A stretch of 64,000 nt of DNA, from the NCBI GenBank assembly GCA_947589545.1, contig CANQBA010000001.1, forward strand, positions 55,292 through 119,291. Direction: 5' to 3'. The translations under genes were made by a program, and so were the position numbers. Below, in pieces: positions 9,716-16,762 of the stretch (its first letter is position 1; each line of letters opens with the position of its first letter). This stretch comes from an uncultured Oscillospiraceae bacterium. Lineage in GTDB: Bacteria > Bacillota > Clostridia > Oscillospirales > Oscillospiraceae. The notes under the pieces are model-generated. The model did no database searches. It worked only from the letters and a program-made list of their open reading frames with translations, and was not told the DNA's origin.

Positions 9716-9940
9716 ATGGATCATTTTGACGATATCCACCTGGAGGACTGCCCCTGCTGCGGCGGGGTGGGATGTCTGGAGGAGGAGGGCGGCTGGTGCG
9801 TGTATGTCCAGTGCCTTGACTGCGGCGCCCACACCTCCGAGGTCAGCTTTGACGGCGACGGGGACATTCACGCCGCCGCCCAGCGGGCCGCGGACAACTG
9901 GAACGCCCGCAAGGTCATCGCCCCCGGCCCGGGGGAGTGA
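9716..9940 (+). CDS. Lar-like small zinc-ribbon protein
   Basis: A 74-residue acidic protein with CPCCGG near residue 12 and QCLDCGA about 21 residues later, ending in QRAADNWNARK. This two-CxxC ribbon with a terminal W-N-x-R is the pattern of the Lar (restriction alleviation) and related phage-type small proteins. Lar of the Rac prophage modulates type I restriction, but many chromosomal members have no known function. There are no phage genes nearby. GGGAAGTGG precedes the ATG. An overlapping frame starting at 9708 lacks the motif and was rejected. Confidence 0.7.
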   Translation: MDHFDDIHLEDCPCCGGVGCLEEEGGWCVYVQCLDCGAHTSEVSFDGDGDIHAAAQRAADNWNARKVIAPGPGE

Positions 9941-10000
9941 CGTATGAGCCTCCGGAGTGACCCGCGCGGACAGAAATAAATCTCTTGTCGCGGCAACAGG

Positions 10001-10040
10001 GGGAGAGATCCTGAAATTTGGGAAATTCAGGATCTCTCCC
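10001..10040. repeat. Perfect 15-bp inverted repeat between the Lar-like gene and the XRE operon
   Basis: GGGAGAGATCCTGAA (10001-10015) pairs with TTCAGGATCTCTCCC (10026-10040) around a 10-base loop. Outer CGGCAA/TTGCCG arms could extend it. There is no strong T run, so it may be a terminator, a processed RNA element or a small palindromic repeat. Confidence 0.6.
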
Positions 10041-10161
10041 CGCGAATTTCTTTTGCCGGAGCGCTGAGGAACCACTTGCAACCACCGGTTGCGTAATTGC
10101 ATACGCGCATGTATAGCGTTCTACCGGGACTATTGGTATGCTTGATGGGAAAGGAGGAAAC

Positions 10162-10632
10162 ATGGCACTGTCTGAAAAATTATACGCGCTTCGTAAAAAG
10201 AGCGGCCTTTCCCAGGAGCAGCTGGCGGAACAGCTAAAAGTATCCCGGCAGGCGATCTCAAAATGGGAGTCGGGTTCTTCAAGCCCGGAGAGCGATAAAC
10301 TGATTGCCATCAGCCGTTATTTCCACGTCTCTTTGGATTATCTGATGAAAGAGGACGAGGATCCGTCTGTAGACGCGCCTTCGATAGAAAAGAGAGAATC
10401 CACGCAAGGGACAAATCATACGCAAAGGTCTATGGGGTTCATTCTCTGCATCGGCGGCGTCCTCTGCTTGATCGCCGGGGGATTGTTTTCTCTGCTGGAT
10501 CCCGCGGCTTCAAACCAAATAAGCGAATCATCCGTGATCACCGTAGATGGTAATGGCGTTTATTTCTTCCTTTGCGCAGTCGCTGTCGTTGGCGGCGCTG
10601 TCCTGCTCCTTAAAGGCTCTCGCAAAAAGTGA
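10162..10632 (+). CDS. XRE-family transcriptional regulator with C-terminal membrane segments
   Basis: A 156-residue protein with an N-terminal helix-turn-helix (about 5-60: GLSQEQLAEQLKVSRQAISKWE) closely matching the XRE/Cro fold. A charged linker follows, then two hydrophobic stretches (GFILCIGGVLCLIAGGLF near 95-112 and VYFFLCAVAVVGGAVLLL near 133-150), so the regulator is probably membrane-tethered. The start at 10162 follows AAAGGAGG; an ATG at 10138 in frame lacks one. It is nearly contiguous with a small membrane-protein gene, suggesting a two-gene operon in which the pair senses an envelope signal (inference). A possible promoter lies at 10089-10117 (TTGCGT-N17-TATAGC), next to the small dyad GCAACC-N3-GGTTGC. 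Confidence 0.85.
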   Translation: MALSEKLYALRKKSGLSQEQLAEQLKVSRQAISKWESGSSSPESDKLIAISRYFHVSLDYLMKEDEDPSVDAPSIEKRESTQGTNHTQRSMGFILCIGGVLCLIAGGLFSLLDPAASNQISESSVITVDGNGVYFFLCAVAVVGGAVLLLKGSRKK

Positions 10633-10646
10633 AAGGAGTCATGCGC

Positions 10647-10862
10647 ATGAAAAAACTATCCGCACTCTTTGGCGCTCTGGCAGTTCTGCTGTCGGATATG
10701 ATGTGTGCTGTTGTGGCGTACAACTATTGCAATTTGCTTTGGGAAGGTCGGTATGCCGGGTATGGCACACCTGCGGGTACAGCGTTTCTATATGCCGTTC
10801 CGTATGGTATTGGCATCATCGTCTGTGTTGTTTTGACGTTTGTGTTCAGGAAAAAAGCCTGA
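10647..10862 (+). CDS. Small two-pass membrane protein, function unknown
   Basis: A 71-residue hydrophobic protein with transmembrane segments near 2-25 (ALFGALAVLLSDMMCAVVAY) and 46-66 (AVPYGIGIIVCVVLTFVF), ending in RKKA. AAAGGAG precedes the start; of the in-frame candidates (GTG 10629, ATG 10641, ATG 10647) the last has the best spacing. It sits 14 bp after the XRE gene and so is probably cotranscribed. No family was recognised. Confidence 0.65.
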   Translation: MKKLSALFGALAVLLSDMMCAVVAYNYCNLLWEGRYAGYGTPAGTAFLYAVPYGIGIIVCVVLTFVFRKKA

Positions 10863-10896
10863 AATATTTTTTTGCGGCGTTTTTTTCGACAGTCTC

Positions 10897-10931
10897 AAAA
10901 CCCGGAGCTGACGGCGTCAGCTCCGGGTTTT
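10897..10931. terminator. Bidirectional intrinsic terminator
   Basis: AAAACCCGGAGCTGAC (10897-10912) pairs perfectly with GTCAGCTCCGGGTTTT (10916-10931) around GGC. It has T tails on both strands and lies between the convergent small-protein and MATE genes. Confidence 0.9.
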
Positions 10932-10948
10932 GGTATGTTTTTTGCAGA

Positions 10949-12334
10949 TCATTGGCCGGGCTCCGGGGCTGGACGGGGGGCGGCCACGTGGGCGTACATG
11001 CGTTTCCGGGACAGGAAGCAGGCGGTGGCGATGACGGCGGCGGTGATGCTGAGGCTCACGGGATAGACCATCATCAGCGTGTCAAAGGTGGGGTTGGCCT
11101 GAAAGACCACGAACACCCAGAAGAACCGGCTGCCGCAGACGAAGACCAGAGAGCAGAGGGCCGGGACGAGGCTGTACCCGAAGCCGCGCATGTAGCCGGA
11201 CAGCACCTCCACCGCCAGGGAGAAGGTGTGACCCAGGAACATGTACCGGATGCGGATAAGGCCGTTTTCAATGACCGCGGGATCCTCGTTGAAGATGCGC
11301 AGCAGGGGGGTGGCGAAGGTCAGCAGAAGCGCCACCGCCGCGCCGAAGAAGAGATAGCCGATGAGGAAGGTGACCTTCAGCGACCGGCGGCACCGGTCCA
11401 GATTGCCCGCGCCGCAGTTCTGGCCCACGAAGGTGGTGACGGCCTGCCCGAAGGAGCTGAGGACCGAATAGGTGAAGCTCTCCACGTAGTTGGCCGCCGA
11501 GGAGCCGGCCATGACCACGGTGCCCAGGGAGTTCAGGGCCCGCTGGATGGTGATGTTGGCCACGGAGAAGACCATGCTCTGCACCCCGGCGGGCAGGCCC
11601 ACCTGGAGAATGCGCTTCAGGGTGAAAAAGTCCATCCGCAGATACCGGAGCTCCACCCGCACCTGGCCCCGGCCCCGGATCAAAAGCCACAGCAGGACGG
11701 CGGAGCTGACCAGGTTGGACACCACCGTGGCGATGGCCACGCCGTCCACCGTCATGTGGAACCCGACCACAAAGACCAGGTTCAGGATCACGTTCACCAC
11801 GCCGGAGATAAACAGTACGATCAGCGGCGTTTTCGTGTCGCCCTGGCCCCGGAACACGGCGGACAGGAAGTTGTAGAGCAGGATGACGGGCATCCCCAGC
11901 AGGTAGATGCGCAGGTACAGCACCGCCATGTCGTGGACGTCGTCGGGCACGTCCATCATGGTCACCACCGGGGAGGAGATGTACCAGCCCAGCACGGCCA
12001 GGCCCACGCCGCCGATGAGCCCCAGGAGGATGGAGGTGTGCACCGTCTTCCGGACGCCCTCCCGGTTGCCGGCGCCGATGTACTGGCTCACCAGGACGTT
12101 GGTGCCCAGGGAAAGCCCGATGAACAGGTTGACCAGCAGGCCGATGATGGGGCCGTTGCTCCCCACCGCCGCCTGGGCGGCGCTGCCCACGAAGCGGCCC
12201 ACCACCGCCACGTCCGCGGCGTTGAAGACCTGTTGGAGGATGCTGGTGGCTGCCAGGGGCAGGGCAAAGAGCAGGATCTTGTCCCAGATGGAGCCGGAGA
12301 GCATACCGGATTTGCGTTCACTTGCTGATTTCAT
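10949..12334 (-). CDS. MATE-family multidrug/toxin efflux transporter
   Basis: A 461-residue polytopic protein with about 12 transmembrane helices in two homologous halves, typical of the MATE family (NorM/MepA-like cation antiporters that export drugs or metabolites). The N-terminus carries the family pattern KILLFALPLAATSILQQVFNAADVAVVGRFVG, and the second half repeats it (ILQVGLPAGVQSMVFSVANI). The start is the ATG at 12334; a weak AAGGAAAG lies about 15 bp upstream, so a downstream start remains possible. It stands alone between a shared terminator and the oligogalacturonate lyase gene. Substrate unknown. Confidence 0.92.
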   Translation of the reverse strand: MKSASERKSGMLSGSIWDKILLFALPLAATSILQQVFNAADVAVVGRFVGSAAQAAVGSNGPIIGLLVNLFIGLSLGTNVLVSQYIGAGNREGVRKTVHTSILLGLIGGVGLAVLGWYISSPVVTMMDVPDDVHDMAVLYLRIYLLGMPVILLYNFLSAVFRGQGDTKTPLIVLFISGVVNVILNLVFVVGFHMTVDGVAIATVVSNLVSSAVLLWLLIRGRGQVRVELRYLRMDFFTLKRILQVGLPAGVQSMVFSVANITIQRALNSLGTVVMAGSSAANYVESFTYSVLSSFGQAVTTFVGQNCGAGNLDRCRRSLKVTFLIGYLFFGAAVALLLTFATPLLRIFNEDPAVIENGLIRIRYMFLGHTFSLAVEVLSGYMRGFGYSLVPALCSLVFVCGSRFFWVFVVFQANPTFDTLMMVYPVSLSITAAVIATACFLSRKRMYAHVAAPRPAPEPGQ

Positions 12335-12381
12335 GCCGAAAAGACCATTCTTTCCTTATAATTTCCCCGCCCTTGGGGAAG

Positions 12382-13533
12382 TCATTTTTTGAGAAGGGGC
12401 AGCGCGGTCACGTCCTCCGGGATCTCCGCCAGATACAGCTGGCAGTAGCCGGTGACGTTGGAGTTGTAGAGGATATGCCTGCCGTCGGCGCAAAAGCGCG
12501 GATGGGGGTGGTGGGAGCCGTAGAAGAAGCTTCCGTCGTGCATACACAGCACCCGGGCCGGGTCGAAGTCGGCGCCGTTGAAGCGGTAGAGCTTGATGCT
12601 GCTGCCGGAATCGGAGGCGATCAGGTCAAAGTCGTTGGAGTGGATGTGATCCGGGGAGGGGAAGGGGACGCACTCCGCCTCGCGCTGGCCGGTGCCGTCG
12701 TATTTCACCGCGCCGAACCAGGACTTGCCCTCCTCCCGGCGGTGCACCTGATAGCCGATGTGCTCTCCGTCCAGGTGCCAGTACTCGTGGCCCACCATCT
12801 CACCGGGGGCGCGGCGCTCCCGCACCCGCCGGGGCGTGCCGTCCCGGAGATCCAGCACCCAGATGCGGTGATCCACCAGCTGCCAGGGGCCCTCGTGGCA
12901 GAAGCTGATGAGCTCGGGGCGGGTGGGGGAGGGGTTCACGTGCCCCACCCAGTTCTTCTCCCGCCAGATCTCCTCGCCGCCGCCCCGCTCCGTGTCCACC
13001 CGGACGATCCGGGTGTCCGGGTGGGCGTTGAAGATCTCCTCCATGCCGATGTAGCCGGCGCTGAGATCGGCGTAGATCCGCCGGGACAGATCCTCCCCCA
13101 CGGTGGCGTAGACGTATTTCCCGTCGGCCCCCACAAGGCCGCCGTGGAGGTTGAACCCCTCCGGGCAGGTGTAGAGAAGGCGGGTCTTCAGCGTCTCCAG
13201 CTCCAGGGCGTAGAGCTTATTCTCCAGGGTGTAGTACACCTCGGGCCGGACGGGGTTCACGTCGTTGGCAAAGCCGGGGACGGCCTTCGCCCCGGCGGGG
13301 AAGTCCGTCAGACGGCTGATCTCGCCGCTCTCGATCTCCACGGAGAAGAGGTTGGAGGCGTTGTCCCGGTCGCCCCGAAAGAGAAGCCGCCGGCCGGAGT
13401 CCCACCAGCCGTTGCTCGTGAAGTAGGCGTGACAGCTGTGGCCCAGATAGCCTGTCAGCTGGGTGACCGGCACGCCGGAGACTCTGTCCGTCCGCCGGAT
13501 CTTTTCGCTGGGCCAGGTTTGATAGGCTTTCAT
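12382..13533 (-). CDS. ogl: Oligogalacturonate lyase (PL22)
   Basis: A 383-residue seven-bladed beta-propeller enzyme, close to the ~388 residues of Yersinia Ogl. Ogl acts in the cytoplasm, splitting unsaturated digalacturonate and short oligogalacturonides from pectin into 5-keto-4-deoxyuronate. Visible motifs are the N-terminal GHSCHAYFTSNGWWDSG propeller blade, SHHPHPRF (the His-x-His of the Mn site) and the late GYCQLYL Gln. No signal peptide is present. The frame runs open upstream to 13776, but MKAYQTWP at 13533 has GAGGAG just before it. It is 11 bp after the histidine phosphatase gene, so the two form an operon. With the GH127 gene this suggests pectin/arabinan use. Confidence 0.88.
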   Translation of the reverse strand: MKAYQTWPSEKIRRTDRVSGVPVTQLTGYLGHSCHAYFTSNGWWDSGRRLLFRGDRDNASNLFSVEIESGEISRLTDFPAGAKAVPGFANDVNPVRPEVYYTLENKLYALELETLKTRLLYTCPEGFNLHGGLVGADGKYVYATVGEDLSRRIYADLSAGYIGMEEIFNAHPDTRIVRVDTERGGGEEIWREKNWVGHVNPSPTRPELISFCHEGPWQLVDHRIWVLDLRDGTPRRVRERRAPGEMVGHEYWHLDGEHIGYQVHRREEGKSWFGAVKYDGTGQREAECVPFPSPDHIHSNDFDLIASDSGSSIKLYRFNGADFDPARVLCMHDGSFFYGSHHPHPRFCADGRHILYNSNVTGYCQLYLAEIPEDVTALPLLKK

Positions 13534-13544
13534 GAGATCTCTCC

Positions 13545-14273
13545 TCAGTCGTGGCGGGTGTCGTCCGTCCAGCACTCGCAGAAGCGGGCGGAGAAGGAAG
13601 GCTCCTCGCCGTATTTCAGAAGATGGGACACGTCCCCGTAGCGCCAGACCCGGAAGGAGGCAACGCCCTGCCGGCGCTCCTCGGTGAGGATGGTGGTGAC
13701 GGAGGACGGCGCGGCGCACAGGCCGTGCCAGAGGATCATGGGCGAGACGCCCAGCAGATGGCTCAACAGGACGCACCCCACGCCGTAGTGACAGAAGAGG
13801 GCCGCCGTCTCGTGGTTGGGACGTTCCGCCCGGTAAAGGCCCCCGTCCCGGACATACCCGTGGGCCGCCAAAAGCGCGTCCAGGCCGGCGGTCACCCGGT
13901 CATATTCCGCCTTCACGTTCCCGGCGGCCATGACGGGGTGGGTGTACCATTTGTCCCGGTCATAGAGGAGCGGCTCGTCCCGCCAGTCCTCCGGAAGCCA
14001 GTCCCAGGTGATGTGCTGTTGGGAGGCGTCGTCGGGACGCCATATGGGGGCCTGGAACTCCCTCAGCCAGTCGCAGACCGCCGCCTCCCGGCCAAATGCC
14101 TTCAGCGTCAGGGACGCGGTGTCCCGGGCCCGGCCCAGCGGGGAGACGTAGAACCGGTCGATCCGCTCCCCCTTCAGGCTCTCCGCCAGCCGCTCCGCCT
14201 CATGCCAGCCGGTGGACGTCAGGGAGTCCCGCTCGTAGTCGGGATCGGCGTGCCGTATCAACAAAAGCCTCAT
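13545..14273 (-). CDS. Histidine phosphatase superfamily protein (phosphoglycerate-mutase-like)
   Basis: A 242-residue cytosolic protein with the RHG-type motif LLIRHADPDYE near residues 4-14, whose His8 would carry the phosphate. It has the second Arg region SPLGRARDTA near 44 and the second catalytic His in FCHYGVG near 163. The family includes phosphatases of sugars, nucleotides and cobalamin precursors as well as mutases; nothing here fixes the substrate. It is the first gene of a two-gene operon with oligogalacturonate lyase, so a sugar-phosphate role in uronate metabolism is possible but unproven. GGAGGGGG precedes the ATG. Confidence 0.85.
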   Translation of the reverse strand: MRLLLIRHADPDYERDSLTSTGWHEAERLAESLKGERIDRFYVSPLGRARDTASLTLKAFGREAAVCDWLREFQAPIWRPDDASQQHITWDWLPEDWRDEPLLYDRDKWYTHPVMAAGNVKAEYDRVTAGLDALLAAHGYVRDGGLYRAERPNHETAALFCHYGVGCVLLSHLLGVSPMILWHGLCAAPSSVTTILTEERRQGVASFRVWRYGDVSHLLKYGEEPSFSARFCECWTDDTRHD

Positions 14274-14477
14274 GGGTTTCCCCCTCCGCCCTTTTTATGC
14301 TCGAATCATTGTACACCATTTGTGCCCCGCTGTCCTCTGGCTTTTTGACAAAATTCAAGGGAAATTTGACTTATTATTCGTAAATTCGTTGTGAGCTTTG
14401 TCCAAAGTACCGTATGCCCCCGGGCGCGCCCCGCCGTGATTTGGGCAAGCCTCCAAGTTTTTTCCGCCGCCCCGGGA

Positions 14478-14542
14478 AATTCGTTAGGGGCCTTGACAAT
14501 CGGGCCCGCCGTGACTATAATTTCTAAGGAACCTAACGAATT
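14478..14542 (+). promoter_or_regulatory. Consensus promoter with two MarR-type operators
   Basis: TTGACA (14493-14498) and TATAAT (14516-14521) are 17 bp apart, a perfect sigma-A promoter. Two matching pseudo-palindromes flank it: TTCGTTAGG-GG-CCTTGACAA centred at 14489.5, over the -35 box, and CTAAGG-AA-CCTAACGAA centred at 14530.5, at the transcription start. The outer arms AATTCGTTAGG and CCTAACGAATT are exact 11-bp inverted repeats. The layout fits repression by the MarR protein encoded directly downstream (inference). Confidence 0.8.
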
Positions 14543-14558
14543 GCAAGGAAGTGGAAAA

Positions 14559-14999
14559 ATGGACGAGGAAGGGAAGGCCCCGGAGGGCGCGGACGGATCT
14601 CTGCACGGGCTTTTCTTGCAGTGCTCCAACATCATCGCCCGGCGCATCGGCGGCAACGCCAGCCGGCGGCGGATCATCGCCCTTCTGGACGAGCGCGGGG
14701 AGCTGACCCAGCGCCAGCTCCAGGAGCTTTTGGGCATCCAGGCCGGGAGCCTCAGCGAGCTGGTGGCCAGGATGGAGAAATTCGGCGTCATCACCCGGGC
14801 CCCCGACGAGAAGGATCGGCGGCGCATCGTCCTGCGGCTGACGGAGCTTGGCCGGGAGCGGGCCAGGGAGCCCCGGGAGATGACCGACGAGCGGCTTTTC
14901 GCCGCGCTGACGGCACAGGAGCGGGAGGCGCTGGGGGCGATGCTCCAAAAGATCGTGGACGCGCATCTCAAATGGCGCAGGGAGGTGGACGGCAAATGA
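14559..14999 (+). CDS. MarR-family transcriptional regulator
   Basis: A 146-residue winged-helix regulator. The HTH spans about 40-95 (RRRIIALLDERGELTQRQLQELLG, SLSELVARMEKFGVITR) and is followed by the wing DEKDRRRIVLRLTELG, a hallmark of MarR. The start at 14559 follows AAGGAAGTGG; the longer frame from 14391 would place the promoter inside the gene and was rejected. It overlaps the first ABC gene by ATGA (translational coupling). By context it represses the ABC exporter operon and is relieved by a ligand, as with other MarR-ABC pairs; the ligand is unknown. Confidence 0.92.
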   Translation: MDEEGKAPEGADGSLHGLFLQCSNIIARRIGGNASRRRIIALLDERGELTQRQLQELLGIQAGSLSELVARMEKFGVITRAPDEKDRRRIVLRLTELGRERAREPREMTDERLFAALTAQEREALGAMLQKIVDAHLKWRREVDGK

Positions 15000-16750
15000 A
15001 GCTGATTTTCCGCTATCTGGGGAAATACAAGAAATTCGTGTTCATCGCCATGGTGATGAAGCTGGCGGGCACGGTGGTGGAGCTGCTGCTGCCCACCATA
15101 TTCGAGCACATCATCGACAAGGTGGTGCCGGAGGGGAAACTGATCCCCGTGCTCTTGTGGGGCCTGGGCATGTTCCTGACGGCCATCCTCTGCCGGGAGC
15201 TGAACGTCCGGGCCAACCGGCGGGCCATCGACAACGCCCACCATGTCAGCTACGACGTGCGGCAGGATCTTTTCCGCAAGACCGTGAACCTGTCTGGGGC
15301 GCAGTTTGACGCCTTCGGCCTGCCCAGCATCATCAGCCGCATGACCTCCGACAGCTACAACGTCCAGTCTGCGGCCCAGCAGCTCCAGCTCATGTGCATC
15401 CGCGCCCCCATGATGCTGGTGGGCGGGATCATCGTGTCCCTTCTGATGGACGCCAGCCTTGCCATGATCATGGTGGTGATGCTCCCTCTGCTCATCGCCA
15501 TCATCCTGGGCGTCTCCGCCAGGGGCCTGCCCCTGTACGCCAGGGTCCAGCAGAAGCTGGACGTGGTGGTGCGGGTCATGCGGGAGAACATCACCGGCAT
15601 CCGGGTGGTGAAGGCCCTCTCCAAGGCAGACTATGAAAAGCGCCGCTTCGCCAGGGTCAACGAGGACATGACGAAAAGCGACATCACCGCCACCACGGTA
15701 ATGGCCATCCCCGGCCCCTTCATGCAGATGTGCCTCAATACGGGCCTGGCCTTAGTGGTGATCATCGGCGCGGGGCGGGTCAACCGGGGCGTCATGGATC
15801 CCGGCGTCATCCTGGCCTTCCTTACATATTTCAACATGGTCACCATGGGCGTCATGGGCCTCTCCCGGATCTTCATGACCATGTCCCGGGCCTCCGCCAG
15901 CGCCAACCGCATCGCCTCGGTCATCGACGCGGACACAGATCTTCGGGTGCTCACCGGCGACGAGGCCAAAAAGCCGTCGGGAGAGGGCTTCATCCGCTTT
16001 GAGAACGTGGATTTCAGCTACGGCGAGGACTCCGCGGACAAGTCCGGCTTTGCCGGGGAGAGCCGGGAGAAGGCCCTGTCGGGCATCTCCTTCGCCGTGA
16101 AAAAGGGGGAGAGCCTGGGCATCATCGGCCCCACGGGCTGTGGCAAGACCACCATCGTCAACCTGCTGATGCGGTTTTACGACGCCACGGAGGGCGGCGT
16201 CTTCGTGGACGGCCGGGACGTGCGCTCCTATGAGAAGGACGAGCTGCGCCGCCGGTTCGGCACGGTGTTCCAGAACGACGTGGTCTTCCAGGACACCCTG
16301 CGGGAGAACATCAGCTTTGGCCGGAAGGTGTCGGAGGAGGATATTTTAGAGGCCGTGCGGGACGCCCAGGCGGCGGAATTCATCGCCGGCCTGCCCGACG
16401 GGCTGGAGCACGAGGCGGCCATCAAGGGCGCCAACCTGTCCGGCGGCCAGAAACAGCGTATCTTCGTCTCCCGGGCCCTGGCCGCCAAACCCGATATCCT
16501 GGTGCTGGACGACTCCTCCTCGGCCCTGGACTACAAGACGGACGCCAATATGCGCCGGGCCATCACGGAAAATCACACGGACAGCACCATCGTCATGATC
16601 GCCCAGCGTGTCTCCAGCGTCATGAACATGACCAATATCCTGGTGCTGGACAACGGCAAGTGTATCGGCTACGGCTCCCATGAGGAGCTTTTGAAGACCT
16701 GCAAGCCCTATCGGGACACCTTCAAGGTGCAGATGGGCGAGATCGAATGA
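14996..16750 (+). CDS. ABC exporter half-transporter A (degenerate catalytic site)
   Basis: A 584-residue fused permease-ATPase: six transmembrane helices (about 15-310) followed by an ATP-binding domain. Walker A GPTGCGKTT is at 378-386 and the signature LSGGQ at 481-485. Walker B ends LVLDDSS, so the catalytic Glu is replaced by Asp506. This is the mark of the degenerate-site partner in heterodimeric exporters such as BmrC/BmrD, LmrC/LmrD and TM287/288. ATGA overlaps the MarR stop. Together with the next gene it probably exports drugs, lipids or peptides; the substrate is unknown. Confidence 0.92.
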   Translation: MKLIFRYLGKYKKFVFIAMVMKLAGTVVELLLPTIFEHIIDKVVPEGKLIPVLLWGLGMFLTAILCRELNVRANRRAIDNAHHVSYDVRQDLFRKTVNLSGAQFDAFGLPSIISRMTSDSYNVQSAAQQLQLMCIRAPMMLVGGIIVSLLMDASLAMIMVVMLPLLIAIILGVSARGLPLYARVQQKLDVVVRVMRENITGIRVVKALSKADYEKRRFARVNEDMTKSDITATTVMAIPGPFMQMCLNTGLALVVIIGAGRVNRGVMDPGVILAFLTYFNMVTMGVMGLSRIFMTMSRASASANRIASVIDADTDLRVLTGDEAKKPSGEGFIRFENVDFSYGEDSADKSGFAGESREKALSGISFAVKKGESLGIIGPTGCGKTTIVNLLMRFYDATEGGVFVDGRDVRSYEKDELRRRFGTVFQNDVVFQDTLRENISFGRKVSEEDILEAVRDAQAAEFIAGLPDGLEHEAAIKGANLSGGQKQRIFVSRALAAKPDILVLDDSSSALDYKTDANMRRAITENHTDSTIVMIAQRVSSVMNMTNILVLDNGKCIGYGSHEELLKTCKPYRDTFKVQMGEIE

Positions 16751-16762
16751 GGAGGTGAGGAA

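Noticed and set aside
13534..13776. N-terminal extension of the oligogalacturonate lyase frame
   Set aside because: The extension lies inside the upstream phosphatase gene and the Ogl fold begins at the ATG at 13533, which has GAGGAG before it.
14391..14558. Upstream extension of the marR frame
   Set aside because: It contains the consensus promoter and operators and lacks a ribosome-binding site; the MarR fold begins after 14559.
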